DNA of 64,000 bases, from contig JAEXAW010000006.1 of assembly GCA_023458055.1 (NCBI GenBank), forward strand, positions 186,001-250,000. The letters are read 5' to 3'. Origin of the DNA: Pseudomonadota bacterium. GTDB lineage: Bacteria; Pseudomonadota; Alphaproteobacteria; Sphingomonadales; Sphingomonadaceae. The notes below the pieces were generated by a model. It was not told where the DNA came from. It did no database searches and saw only the letters and a program-made list of their open reading frames with translations. Positions 1 through 8,928 of this stretch are shown here, in pieces. Numbering within the stretch: the first letter of the stretch is position 1; each line of letters begins with the position of its first letter. The position numbers and the translations under genes are program-made.

Positions 1-2187
1 GATCCTGAGGAAAATGCAGCCCCGCGCACGATCTTCACGGTTGGAGATTTCAAACAAGCCATCTTCGGCTTTCAAGGAACAAGCCCAGCAAACTATACCC
101 ACGCGCGGGAACGCTTCACCGTCAGGATAAACTATGGTGGACGAGAACTGGATAGGCTCGCCTTGGCGGACAATTTTCGATCAACGCCACCGGTTTTAGC
201 GATGGTGGACGCGGTGTTTGATCACCTTGGCGCAGCGGTCTTGGGTAGTGAAGAACATGTCATTCGCCATACGAGTGCGCGAAGCGAGCATGCCGGCCGC
301 GTAACCCTCTGGAAACCGGTCAGCGCTGGCCCCGATGGCGGGGAAGAGGGGGGCGACGGGGCAGAGCCCGGCGACGAAGGCTGGATCGACGATGCCACCC
401 GCGCCTTTGCCGACCGGCTCGCGCGCCAGATTAAGGGCTGGATCGCCAAGGGCATTGATGGTCGCCCGGTTGACCCAGGTGATATCATGGTGCTGGTGAG
501 GAAACGCGGCGATCTCGCCTCGCTCATCGTCGCGCGGCTTTATGTTCATGGTGTGTCGGTGGCGGGCGTGGACCGGTTGCGCCTCAACGCGCCGCTTGCG
601 GTGCAGGATCTGCTCGCCGCAGTGCGGTTCGTGCTGCAACCGCATGATGATCTTAACCTTGCGAGCCTGCTCGTCTCGCCGCTGCTCGGGTGGAGCCAGC
701 AGGACTTGCTCGACTATGGCTATCGTCCCAAAGGCGTACCGCTGTGGCGGCATTTGCGCGGGCAAGCCATAGAGGCCGGGCCTCAGCCGGTGCTGGATGC
801 GGTTGCAGTCTTGCGCGATCTGCTCGCCCGCGCCGACCTTTCGACGCCCTATCGCTTCCTTGAACATATCCTCTCGGGGCCGATTAAGGGCCGCACAAAA
901 CTGCTCGCCCGGCTCGGCAATGAAGCGCGCGATCCGATTGAGGAGTTGCTCAACGCAGCGGTTGCGTTCGAACAGGGCAACAGCCCTTCGTTGCAACTCT
1001 TTCTGCGTTGGTTCGATCTTGGCGATGTGGACATCAAGCGCGAAGCTGCCACTCGCAGTAACGAAGTGCGCGTGATGACGGTGCATGGCTCCAAGGGGCT
1101 GCAAGCGCCGATTGTTGTGCTCGCCGATGCGACGGTCAATCCTGAGCAATCGCCCGTTGGCGGCGTCGATCTGATGCTGCCGGTCGGCGAGGAATCCATT
1201 CCGCTTCCCTGTTTTCCGATTTCGCAAAAGCTTGCGTTCGGCCCCATCGCCGAGGCGATGGAAGCGCAGAAGCAGGCGGAACGCGAGGAGCATTGGCGGC
1301 TCCTCTATGTTGCGATGACCCGCGCCGAGGAAATGTTGTTCATCGGCGGTGCGCTCGGGCCCCGTGCCAAAGGGGTGCCGCCCGAGCAAAGCTGGTACGC
1401 GGCCATAGATCTCACGATGATCGCGTTGGGCCATGCGCATGAGGACGCTTGGCTGTGGGGCGTGGCGCGTAACTATGCGCCGCCAGCGCGCAAGGGGTGG
1501 CAGAAATCTGCGAAGCCGGAACCAGAGGGCGCAGATTTCCACACGGCAATCCCGCCTTGGGCGCGCAGCGATGCGCCACAAGAGGCACGCCCGCCGCGTC
1601 CGCTTGCGCCATCCTTGCTCGGCGATGATGATGCGACCGACCCGCCGCCGGTTGGCGGACAGGCCGCCGCGCGGGCCGCCGCAGCAGAGCGTGGCCGCCT
1701 GCTCCACGCGCTGTTTGAGCGCTTGCCGGAGGTGGATGCGGCAGGGCGCGAAGCTGCGGCGCTGCGGTGGCTCGCAGCGCAAGTGCCTGACTGGAGTGAT
1801 GAGGAACGCGCAGCGCTCGCCATCGCAGCGCTTGCGATCATTGGAGACCCGGCGCATGCCAGCCTGTTCGGCCCGGATGCGCTCGCCGAAGCGCCGATTG
1901 CCGCGGTGCTCGATGACGGGCTAGTGGTATCAGGGACGGTCGACCGGCTGGTGATCGGGCCTGACACGATAGAACTGGTCGATTTCAAAACCGGGCGCAC
2001 CGTCCCGCGCGATGTCGCGGACGTGCCGCTCGGTTACCGGCGGCAGATGGCGGCTTATGTGGCTGCGCTGCAGGTGATCTTCCCGGGAAGGGCGGTCAAA
2101 GCCTCGCTGCTTTACACCGCAGGGCCGCGCTGGTTTACGCTTGACGCCGCGATGCTCGCCGCTGATCGTCCGCGTCAATCAGTCTAA
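1..2187 (+). CDS. addA: AddA helicase-nuclease, 5'-truncated by window edge
   Basis: C-terminal 728 residues of the AddA subunit of the AddAB double-strand break repair helicase/nuclease. The frame is open from base 1, so the true start lies outside the window. Visible in order: a UvrD-type motif GDFKQAIFGFQG (near residue 16), DNFRSTP (near 57), a helicase motif TVHGSKGL, then YVAMTRAEE, and a C-terminal PD-(D/E)XK nuclease with LVDFKTG and the following QMAAY. These motifs are standard for AddA. The gene is followed 84 bp later by trxA on the same strand. The prophage in this window carries a Gam-like gene whose family inhibits this class of enzyme. Confidence 0.93.
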   Translation, partial: DPEENAAPRTIFTVGDFKQAIFGFQGTSPANYTHARERFTVRINYGGRELDRLALADNFRSTPPVLAMVDAVFDHLGAAVLGSEEHVIRHTSARSEHAGRVTLWKPVSAGPDGGEEGGDGAEPGDEGWIDDATRAFADRLARQIKGWIAKGIDGRPVDPGDIMVLVRKRGDLASLIVARLYVHGVSVAGVDRLRLNAPLAVQDLLAAVRFVLQPHDDLNLASLLVSPLLGWSQQDLLDYGYRPKGVPLWRHLRGQAIEAGPQPVLDAVAVLRDLLARADLSTPYRFLEHILSGPIKGRTKLLARLGNEARDPIEELLNAAVAFEQGNSPSLQLFLRWFDLGDVDIKREAATRSNEVRVMTVHGSKGLQAPIVVLADATVNPEQSPVGGVDLMLPVGEESIPLPCFPISQKLAFGPIAEAMEAQKQAEREEHWRLLYVAMTRAEEMLFIGGALGPRAKGVPPEQSWYAAIDLTMIALGHAHEDAWLWGVARNYAPPARKGWQKSAKPEPEGADFHTAIPPWARSDAPQEARPPRPLAPSLLGDDDATDPPPVGGQAAARAAAAERGRLLHALFERLPEVDAAGREAAALRWLAAQVPDWSDEERAALAIAALAIIGDPAHASLFGPDALAEAPIAAVLDDGLVVSGTVDRLVIGPDTIELVDFKTGRTVPRDVADVPLGYRRQMAAYVAALQVIFPGRAVKASLLYTAGPRWFTLDAAMLAADRPRQSV

Positions 2188-2271
2188 ACGCGTTTTTGCA
2201 TGAACTTGCGCCTTGTTGATGCGTTGCATCGATCATAATTTGTCATTCACAACAAAACAGGAATCAGCACC

Positions 2272-2592
2272 ATGCCGACCAAAGCCATTACCGACACCAG
2301 CTTCCACGATGATGTTATCGCCAGCGACAAGCCCGTTCTCGTCGATTTCTGGGCCGAATGGTGCGGCCCGTGCAAGATGATCGGTCCCGCTCTGGAAGAA
2401 ATTTCAAGCGAACTCGGCGAGCAGGTGACCATCGCCAAGCTCAACATTGATGACAATCCGGATGCGCCAACGCGCTATGGCGTGCGCGGTATTCCGACCA
2501 TGATCCTGTTCAAGGGCGGCGAACCCGTCGCAACCAAGGTTGGCGCGGCGCCCAAAAGCGCGCTCAAGGGATGGCTCGAAGGCGAGCTTTGA
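2272..2592 (+). CDS. trxA: Thioredoxin 1
   Basis: Cytoplasmic disulfide reductase of 106 aa, the normal length for bacterial Trx1. The redox motif WCGPC is visible with C31 and C34, preceded by VLVDFWAEW, and the cis-proline segment RGIPTMILF is present further on. It reduces protein disulfides, for example in ribonucleotide reductase, using thioredoxin reductase. The start is ATG preceded by a purine-rich stretch. It lies downstream of addA, and the next gene starts 2 bp after its stop. Confidence 0.97.
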   Translation: MPTKAITDTSFHDDVIASDKPVLVDFWAEWCGPCKMIGPALEEISSELGEQVTIAKLNIDDNPDAPTRYGVRGIPTMILFKGGEPVATKVGAAPKSALKGWLEGEL

Positions 2593-2593
2593 G

Positions 2594-3106
2594 ATGTCAC
2601 CGATCCTGCCCTTGGTTGTTCTCGTTGCCAGCCAAGGGAGCGCGGACTCTGCCTTGAGCGTTCCCCCCTGTTATCACGAAGACAACAGGGGCGGGGTCAG
2701 GATATTAGTCTATGACGGCGATCGAAAATGCGTTCCATTGCGTGAGCCCCGAACATATGAGGGCGTGTGGATCAATGATTTTGAAGGATCCCGATTTGCC
2801 GAAAACACGACAGACGCAAACGAAGTTTTGGCCCAGTCGAACCGCATTTGGTTCAACCCCTACGATACGCTGGTGCCACTTCCTGCTAATTTCCGGGCCT
2901 ATTATGGTCATGTTTATCGTGTCAGATTTGTCGGTCGGGAAGCCGTTGATATGAAGCGCAAGGGACTGGAAGGATACGGACATTTTGGGATGTCTGAAGG
3001 TCTTATCTTGGCCGACCAGATGATTAGCATCGAAGACATTACGCCACCGGAGAGACTGGAATCGTGGAGAAGGTTGGAAGAACAAGCCAAAGCGGAAAAG
3101 TCCTAA
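2594..3106 (+). CDS. Hypothetical exported protein
   Basis: A 170-aa protein I do not recognise. I start it at the ATG 2 bp after the trxA stop, because this gives a short hydrophobic leader (MSPILPLVVLVASQGSADS) that looks like a signal peptide; an upstream in-frame start would overlap trxA by 50 bp. The mature part has two cysteines (PPCYHED and KCVPL) and a charged C-terminus. It overlaps the tail of the convergent argJ gene by 4 bp. Confidence 0.6.
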   Translation: MSPILPLVVLVASQGSADSALSVPPCYHEDNRGGVRILVYDGDRKCVPLREPRTYEGVWINDFEGSRFAENTTDANEVLAQSNRIWFNPYDTLVPLPANFRAYYGHVYRVRFVGREAVDMKRKGLEGYGHFGMSEGLILADQMISIEDITPPERLESWRRLEEQAKAEKS

Positions 3107-4329
3107 CTCCGATAATCCGCATTAATGCTGATATAACCATGCGTTAAATCGCAGGTCCACACCGTCGCGCGGCCATCGCCCAGGCCCAAATCCACGCCGA
3201 TGTCGATGTCCTGCCCCTTGAGGTGGGTCGTGACCGGCGCTTCATCATAGCCTTCGACCACCATGCCTTCGCGCGCGACCTCGGTCGCACCGAAGCGGAT
3301 GGATAGCTTGTCGCGCTCGGCGAGTTCGCCCGCTTTGCCGACCGCCATTACGACGCGGCCCCAATTAGCGTCCTCGCCCGCAATCGCGGTTTTGACGAGC
3401 GGCGAGTTGGCAATCGACAAGGCGATCTTGTGCGCGCTCATCTGGCTTTCCGCGCCGGTCACGCTGACGGTGATAAATTTTGACGCGCCCTCGCCATCGC
3501 GCACCACCAGGTGGGCAAGCTGGCGGCACACATCATCTAGCGCCGATTGAAACGCATCCGCGCCATCCGAATGATAGCCCGAAATGCGGTGATTGCCCGC
3601 CTTGCCGGTGGCGAACAACAGCACCGTGTCGCTGGTCGAGGTATCGCTGTCGACGGTGATGCAGGAAAAGCTCTGCCTGTTCGCGCGCGCAAGCATTTCC
3701 TGCAAAAATTCCGGCTCAACATCGGCGTCGGTAAAAATATAGCCGAGCATCGTGGCCATATCGGGCGCGATCATGCCAGAACCTTTGATGATCCCGACGA
3801 TTTCGACCCGCTGGCCTGCGACAATAGCTGCTGCATGCGCGGCCTTGGGGAAGGTGTCTGTGGTCATGATCGTGGCAGCGGCCTGCTCCCACGAGCAGGG
3901 TTCCGCCGCAAGCGCGCCATCAAGCGCGGCCTCGGCCTTTTCCGCTGGGAGTGGCACACCGATCACGCCGGTTGAGGAAACGAACACCTCTTGCGGCGCG
4001 CATCCGATTTCAGCTGCGACCTTGGCGACAATCGCCTCGACCGCCGCGCGACCGCGATTGCCGGTAAACGCGTTACTGTTCCCCGCATTGACCACCAGCG
4101 CGCGCGCCTTGCCGCCTTTGAGATTTGCGCGGCAGAGCTCAACTTCCGGCGAGGGGCATTTGCTCTGCGTCGTGACGCCCGCAACGCTGGTGCCTTCGTC
4201 CAGCGTCACGAAGGTCAGGTCATGGCGTTCCCACGCCTTATACCCCGCCCGCCGCGTGCGCAGCGTCACGCCCGCAATTGCTGGCAGATCGGGAAAGGAG
4301 GCCGGGGCGAGGGGAGATTTTTCGGTCAT
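3103..4329 (-). CDS. argJ: Glutamate N-acetyltransferase / amino-acid acetyltransferase ArgJ
   Basis: A 408-aa arginine biosynthesis enzyme that moves the acetyl group from N-acetylornithine to glutamate, and in bifunctional forms also acetylates glutamate from acetyl-CoA. The self-cleavage region is visible as KGSGMIAPDMATML; the family cleaves before the Thr of ATML to give alpha and beta chains. Length fits the family. Convergent with the upstream exported protein. Mono- or bifunctionality cannot be told from sequence alone. Confidence 0.95.
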   Translation of the reverse strand: MTEKSPLAPASFPDLPAIAGVTLRTRRAGYKAWERHDLTFVTLDEGTSVAGVTTQSKCPSPEVELCRANLKGGKARALVVNAGNSNAFTGNRGRAAVEAIVAKVAAEIGCAPQEVFVSSTGVIGVPLPAEKAEAALDGALAAEPCSWEQAAATIMTTDTFPKAAHAAAIVAGQRVEIVGIIKGSGMIAPDMATMLGYIFTDADVEPEFLQEMLARANRQSFSCITVDSDTSTSDTVLLFATGKAGNHRISGYHSDGADAFQSALDDVCRQLAHLVVRDGEGASKFITVSVTGAESQMSAHKIALSIANSPLVKTAIAGEDANWGRVVMAVGKAGELAERDKLSIRFGATEVAREGMVVEGYDEAPVTTHLKGQDIDIGVDLGLGDGRATVWTCDLTHGYISINADYRS

Positions 4330-4403
4330 TGCTTGGTCTCACGCGCAAAGGTAGGGAGGTCAAGGTTTGAATTTGCGCATGGCGAGCAAAAGGGAGTTTG
4401 GCA

Positions 4404-5000
4404 ATGGTTGATCTTACTTTGCTGGTCTTGTTTCAGGTCGCAAGCGGCACCCCTACGGCCCAGCCAGCGGCAAAGGCGCCGGTGATGATTGCGGGGCCGG
4501 ACGATTATGACGGTGAAGCGTTGCGGCAACGCACCGAGGCGTCGGTGCCGGTTGAACTCGATCTCGACAAAAATGGTGTAATCGTCGCTTGCCGGGCGCT
4601 CGGTAATTTTGACGACCGGTTGAAACAGGCATCTTGCCAACGAATGCGCAGCAGGGCTCGATTCCAACCCGCGCGCGATGCAGTAGGGCGCCCGATAGCG
4701 AGCCGGTGGAACGGAACGGTTCGGTGGGGCTCGCATCCCAATTTGCGGCGCCATCCGCTGGAAACGGCACGGGGGATTGAAGGGGCGATGGACATAACTG
4801 CCACCTTTACCGTGGAAAAGGACGGTCTCATTTCCTCCTGTAAGGGCCTCCTCCTCCTCGGTAACGAAAGACAGGACTTTCCGGCGGCCTGCGCAGATGC
4901 GCCCAAAAAGGTCGAACCCATGTTAAGTGAATCGGGAGAGCCCGTACGTCGCCATATTACGGTGCGTCTCAGTCTAAAAAATGAGAAGATTGACGATTGA
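4404..5000 (+). CDS. Hypothetical exported protein, TonB C-terminal-like
   Basis: A 198-aa protein. ATG at 4404 is chosen because AGGGAG lies 7 nt upstream. A short hydrophobic N-terminus (LTLLVLFQVASG) suggests export. Two segments of the form 'L..KNGVIVACRALG...' and 'FTVEKDGLISSCKGLLLLGN' resemble duplicated TonB C-terminal-type folds (VDxxGxVxxCxVxxS) common in sphingomonad periplasmic proteins. That assignment is inference; no iron-uptake neighbours are seen. Confidence 0.55.
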   Translation: MVDLTLLVLFQVASGTPTAQPAAKAPVMIAGPDDYDGEALRQRTEASVPVELDLDKNGVIVACRALGNFDDRLKQASCQRMRSRARFQPARDAVGRPIASRWNGTVRWGSHPNLRRHPLETARGIEGAMDITATFTVEKDGLISSCKGLLLLGNERQDFPAACADAPKKVEPMLSESGEPVRRHITVRLSLKNEKIDD

Positions 5001-5081
5001 GCTTTTTTAACAAGCCCAAGGCATAATTGTTCATAGACTTTTTAACCCTTTCTCCCTATTTGGGCGGCTTCTAATACAGCA

Positions 5082-5345
5082 ATGAAATTATTTCTGTATC
5101 TTGTCGCCCTCCTAACGGGCGTGGCGGGTAGCCAGAGTGTCGAAGCGGCGCAGCCTTCGGCGCGTCCGCAAGCCTGCGCGAGTGCGATTGTGGGCGCGAT
5201 GCTGCTTCAGCAGGTAACAGAAGCACGCGAAGCCGTGCGTGCCGTGCCAGCATACCGGCCCATTTTACCGCTCGTCATCGACGCAACCTACGACGCGATC
5301 GCTCCGGCGACCATCACACTCAGGGCTGATCGCGCCCGCGAATAG
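5082..5345 (+). CDS. Small hypothetical exported protein
   Basis: An 87-aa ORF with a clear signal-peptide-like N-terminus (MKLFLYLVALLTGVAGSQSVEA, likely cleaved after VEA) and no recognised domain. It lies between a hypothetical gene and secA, with 136 bp to the secA start. Function unknown. It could be spurious, but the signal peptide and codon use favour a real gene. Confidence 0.45.
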   Translation: MKLFLYLVALLTGVAGSQSVEAAQPSARPQACASAIVGAMLLQQVTEAREAVRAVPAYRPILPLVIDATYDAIAPATITLRADRARE

Positions 5346-5481
5346 GCGGAAACGTCCCATATTGATGCTGTCCCGGCGGGGACAGCCGTGCCGCCCTCTG
5401 TGCGGCCAGCTTCCAACATCTTGAACAATTTTTCAGGCGGGACCTTCTGGTCGCCGCGATTGCTATAATAAGGAATTCGTC

Positions 5482-8220
5482 ATGCTTGCAGGGCTCGCCA
5501 AGTCCATTTTCGGGTCGTCCAACGACCGCTATGTCAAGACGCTGGGTAAAACCGTCCAGAAAATCGCGTCTTATGAGCCGACCATCGCGGCGATGACCGA
5601 TGAGGAGCTTCAGGGCCAGACCCAGATTTTCCGCGACCGGCTCGCCAACGGCCAAACGCTTGACGATATCCTGCCCGAAGCCTTTGCGACCGTCCGCGAA
5701 GCCGCCAAGCGTACCCTCGGTCAGCGCCATTATGACGTGCAGATGATCGGCGGCATTGTGCTTCACCGCGGCGAAATCGCGGAGATGCGGACGGGTGAGG
5801 GTAAGACGCTCGTTGCGACGCTCGCAACCTATTTGAACGCAATTGAAGGGAAGGGCGTCCATGTCGTTACCGTCAATGATTATCTCGCAACACGCGACTG
5901 TGAATGGATGGGCCGCGTCTATCGCTTCCTTGGCCTGACGACCGGCGTGATTGTCCCGAACCTCAGCGAGCAGGAACGCCGCGCGGCTTATGATGCCGAC
6001 ATCACCTATGCCACCAACAACGAACTCGGTTTCGATTATCTGCGCGACAATATGAAATATGACCGTAGCCAGATGGTCCAGCGCCCGTTCAACTTCGCGA
6101 TTGTTGACGAAGTGGACTCGATCCTCATCGACGAGGCGCGCACGCCGCTTATCATTTCTGGGCCGACTGACGATAAGTCCGACATGTATGTCTCGGTCGA
6201 TGCGCTGGTGAAGCAGCTTAAAGATGAAGATTATGAAAAGGATGAAAAGCAGAAGAGCATTTCGCTGACCGAGGAAGGCCAGGAAAATATCGAACGTTTG
6301 CTGGAAGCCGCCGGATTGCTCGAAGGCAACAACCTGTATGATTTCGAAAACACCCAGGTCGTCCATCATGTGAACAATTCCTTGCGCGCCAATATGATGT
6401 TCAAGCGCGACATCGACTACATCGTCAAGGACGACAAGGTCGTCATCATCGACGAGTTTACGGGCCGTATGATGGATGGCCGCCGCTGGTCGGACGGTCT
6501 CCACCAGGCGGTTGAAGCCAAGGAAGGCGTCAAGATCGAGCCGGAAAACCAGACACTTGCCTCGATCACCTTCCAGAATTACTTCCGCATGTATCCCAAG
6601 CTTGGCGGCATGACCGGTACCGCCGCCACGGAAGCTGCGGAATTTTATGACATTTACAAGATGAATGTCGTTACCATTCCGACCAACCTTCCGGTGCAGC
6701 GCATCGACGAAGAGGATCAGTTCTACAAGAGCATGATGGATAAATTCGCCGCGATTGCAAAGGCGATCAAGGAAAAGGCCGACACCGGGCAACCGGTGCT
6801 CGTCGGCACGGTGTCAATTGAAAAATCGGAATTGCTCTCGGACTTCCTTAAGAAGGAGGGGGTGCCGCATAGCGTCCTCAACGCGCGCTTCCACGAAAAT
6901 GAAGCGCATATTGTCGCGCAGGCGGGCCGTATCGGCGCGGTCACTATCGCGACCAACATGGCTGGGCGCGGCACCGATATTCAGCTTGGCGGTAACCTTG
7001 AATTCCGCGTCGCTGACGAATTAAGCGAAATACCCGAAGGCGCCGAACGCGATGCGGCGATTGAACGCATCCGCGCCGAAATCGCCGATGAACGCGAGCA
7101 GGTAAAACGCGTCGGCGGGCTGTTCGTCCTTGGCACCGAACGCCATGAAAGCCGCCGCATCGATAACCAGCTGCGCGGGCGTTCGGGCCGTCAGGGTGAC
7201 CCCGGCCTGTCGCGCTTCTATCTCAGCCTCGATGATGACCTGTTGCGCATCTTCGGACCGGACACGATGTTTTCCAAGATGATGAAACAGAATCTGGAAG
7301 ATGGCGAGGCGATTGGGTCCAAATGGCTTTCCAAGGCCATCGAAACCGCACAGAAAAAGGTCGAAGCACGCAACTATGATATCCGTAAGCAGGTCGTTGA
7401 ATATGACGACGTGATGAACGACCAGCGCAAGGTTATCTATGAACAGCGCGAAGATATTATGGACGCCGACACGGTCAATGATGTGCTCATTGATATGCGG
7501 GCGGAAACGGTTAACGCGCTCGTCGGCGACGCCTGTCCGCCGGGTAGCTATCCCGAACATTGGGACATAGCGACGCTGAAGCAGCGCGTCGGCGAAGTGC
7601 TCAATCTCGATATGCCGATTGATCAATGGATGGCCGAAGATTCGGTCGATCCGGAAATTTTCGAAGAGCGTCTCCTTGCGGCGGCAGATGCAGCGGTCGA
7701 GGAAAAATCGTCGAAGCTTGGCCCTGATCAATGGCATGCGGCGGAAAAGAGCATTTTGCTGCAATCACTCGATCATCATTGGAAAGAGCATTTGTCGACG
7801 CTTGACGCGCTGCGTCAGGTCGTGTTCCTGCGTGCTTATGCCCAAAAAACTCCGATCAACGAATATAAGCAGGAAGCGTTCAGCCTGTTCGAGCGCATGC
7901 TCTCCAATATTCGCGAGGACGTAACGCGCATTGTTGCGCACGCCGATTTCCAGGAACGACCCCCGGAACTGCTTGACCAGAATCTGCCCGAGCTTCCGGA
8001 TTTCCTGACCACACATATTGATCCGCTCACTGGCGAAGACAACACCGGTGACTATGATGGCGGGGCGACGGGCATGGTGACGATGAACGCACCGCCGCTC
8101 AACATTCCTCGCCCGGATATGCCGGATGGTGATCCGTACTCTGAACTCGGACTTAGCCGCAACGCGCCATGTCCATGTGGTTCGGGACGCAAGTACAAGC
8201 AGTGTCACGGTATGGTATAA
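5482..8220 (+). CDS. secA: Protein translocase ATPase SecA
   Basis: The 912-aa motor of the Sec pathway, which drives preproteins through SecYEG by ATP hydrolysis. Visible: Walker A in MRTGEGKTLVATL near residue 105, DEVDSILIDEARTPL (DEAD-type motif), the HENEAHIVAQAG and TNMAGRGTDIQLGG helicase motifs, the RRIDNQLRGRSGRQGDPG motif, and the C-terminal zinc/SecB-binding tail CPCGSGRKYKQCHG. Length matches the family. Followed by an intrinsic terminator, and then by the left prophage end. Confidence 0.98.
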   Translation: MLAGLAKSIFGSSNDRYVKTLGKTVQKIASYEPTIAAMTDEELQGQTQIFRDRLANGQTLDDILPEAFATVREAAKRTLGQRHYDVQMIGGIVLHRGEIAEMRTGEGKTLVATLATYLNAIEGKGVHVVTVNDYLATRDCEWMGRVYRFLGLTTGVIVPNLSEQERRAAYDADITYATNNELGFDYLRDNMKYDRSQMVQRPFNFAIVDEVDSILIDEARTPLIISGPTDDKSDMYVSVDALVKQLKDEDYEKDEKQKSISLTEEGQENIERLLEAAGLLEGNNLYDFENTQVVHHVNNSLRANMMFKRDIDYIVKDDKVVIIDEFTGRMMDGRRWSDGLHQAVEAKEGVKIEPENQTLASITFQNYFRMYPKLGGMTGTAATEAAEFYDIYKMNVVTIPTNLPVQRIDEEDQFYKSMMDKFAAIAKAIKEKADTGQPVLVGTVSIEKSELLSDFLKKEGVPHSVLNARFHENEAHIVAQAGRIGAVTIATNMAGRGTDIQLGGNLEFRVADELSEIPEGAERDAAIERIRAEIADEREQVKRVGGLFVLGTERHESRRIDNQLRGRSGRQGDPGLSRFYLSLDDDLLRIFGPDTMFSKMMKQNLEDGEAIGSKWLSKAIETAQKKVEARNYDIRKQVVEYDDVMNDQRKVIYEQREDIMDADTVNDVLIDMRAETVNALVGDACPPGSYPEHWDIATLKQRVGEVLNLDMPIDQWMAEDSVDPEIFEERLLAAADAAVEEKSSKLGPDQWHAAEKSILLQSLDHHWKEHLSTLDALRQVVFLRAYAQKTPINEYKQEAFSLFERMLSNIREDVTRIVAHADFQERPPELLDQNLPELPDFLTTHIDPLTGEDNTGDYDGGATGMVTMNAPPLNIPRPDMPDGDPYSELGLSRNAPCPCGSGRKYKQCHGMV

Positions 8221-8301
8221 TCGATAACAGGCCCGACCCGGCTCTTCCCTTGGGTTGATGAGGGGAAGAGGCGCGGCCTGATTACAGCGATCACGGGAAA
8301 C

Positions 8302-8340
8302 AAAAAAGGCGCTCGAACCTTATGGGTTCAGCGCCTTTTT
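8302..8340 (+). terminator. Intrinsic terminator after secA
   Basis: GGCGCT and AGCGCC pair at the base of a hairpin (8308-8335), extended by GAACC/GGTTC with one bulged base. It is followed by TTTTT and preceded by AAAAAA, so it could stop transcription from both sides. It ends 3 bp before the left attachment core, meaning prophage insertion left secA and its terminator intact. Confidence 0.85.
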
Positions 8341-8343
8341 CAG

Positions 8344-8372
8344 TCCGAACGGATGGCTCCCCGAGTAGGATT
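8344..8372. other. attL core (29-bp repeat)
   Basis: Identical over 29 bp to 47435-47463. It carries the orphan 3' end of the tRNA-Asn gene (TGGCTCCCCGAGTAGGATT on the plus strand) without the rest of the tRNA. Directly follows the secA terminator, so the uninterrupted host locus was secA - terminator - tRNA-Asn. Confidence 0.93.
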
Positions 8373-8431
8373 GAACGAACATTGTAAACTCCGAGCTTTC
8401 TGCTGATTATTGTGAATTTCAGGGGTTTGGA

Positions 8432-8449
8432 TGCCCCCGCCGATGCCCC
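8432..8449. repeat. Integrase arm-type site candidate, left end
   Basis: TGCCCCCGCCGATGCCCC matches 47312-47329 at the other prophage end in 17 of 18 positions and in the same orientation. Each copy is itself a pair of GGGGCA-like motifs on the complementary strand (GGGGCATCGGCGGGGGCA). Location beside the core and conservation at both ends suggest integrase arm binding; this is inference. Confidence 0.5.
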
Positions 8450-8452
8450 GTT

Positions 8453-8677
8453 TCAGCCGGGTTGGGTGGCTGCCATTTTTTCTATTTTCCAGTCGTCGAT
8501 GGCGGTTTGCGACCAGCGGCTTGCGCGCTTTCCGACACGAATTTGGCGCGGGAAGCTGCCTTCGCGAATCAGGCGGTAGATCGACGAGCGTTCGAGGCTG
8601 ACCTCGCGTTCGACCTCGGCCATGCGGAGCAGACGTCCCGGTGCACGGGGCGGCATTCGGCGCATTGATTCTGTCAT
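8453..8677 (-). CDS. AlpA-family DNA-binding protein, candidate excisionase
   Basis: A 74-aa protein with a winged helix-turn-helix of the AlpA/excisionase type: RLLRMAEVEREVSLERSSIYRLIREGSFP... followed by a basic patch and W-x-x-x-x-I-DDW. I start it at the ATG overlapping the previous gene's stop. It is the last gene of the leftward early operon and lies next to attL, the usual place of a recombination directionality factor. It may instead regulate integrase transcription. Confidence 0.7.
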   Translation of the reverse strand: MTESMRRMPPRAPGRLLRMAEVEREVSLERSSIYRLIREGSFPRQIRVGKRASRWSQTAIDDWKIEKMAATQPG

Positions 8678-8928
8678 TGGCCGGCCTCCAATGCGGCAAG
8701 GCGCTGTTGCCATCGGTCGGCATGCTCCGGGCACAGATCCTTGTTCTTGTCCGGCACATAGGTGCAGTGGCTGCACAGCGGCCGGTCGCACGTGCCGGAT
8801 CGGCGGGACGGCACTTTCCAATCGCACTCCAATGTCGCAGGACGACCGCAAGCGCAGCGTTTGCGCGGGGAGCTGCCGCAGATGATGGCAACGCTGCCGT
8901 TCGGCATGGTATAGGTTTCGCACGTCAT
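8674..8928 (-). CDS. Small cysteine-rich phage protein
   Basis: An 84-aa protein with several CxxC/CxC pairs (KRCACGRPATLEC, CDRPLCSHCTYV, and a final LCPEH), which suggests two zinc-binding knuckles. No family is recognised. It overlaps both neighbours by 4 bp in the leftward operon, so translational coupling is likely. Confidence 0.6.
   Translation of the reverse strand: MTCETYTMPNGSVAIICGSSPRKRCACGRPATLECDWKVPSRRSGTCDRPLCSHCTYVPDKNKDLCPEHADRWQQRLAALEAGQ

Noticed and set aside
196..1857. Long minus-strand frame (553 codons) opposite addA
   Set aside because: Arg/Ala/His-rich composition typical of antisense shadow in GC-rich coding DNA; addA on the plus strand has clear helicase and nuclease motifs.
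5320..6792. 490-codon minus-strand frame opposite secA
   Set aside because: Overlaps the conserved SecA coding region completely and shows no domain.
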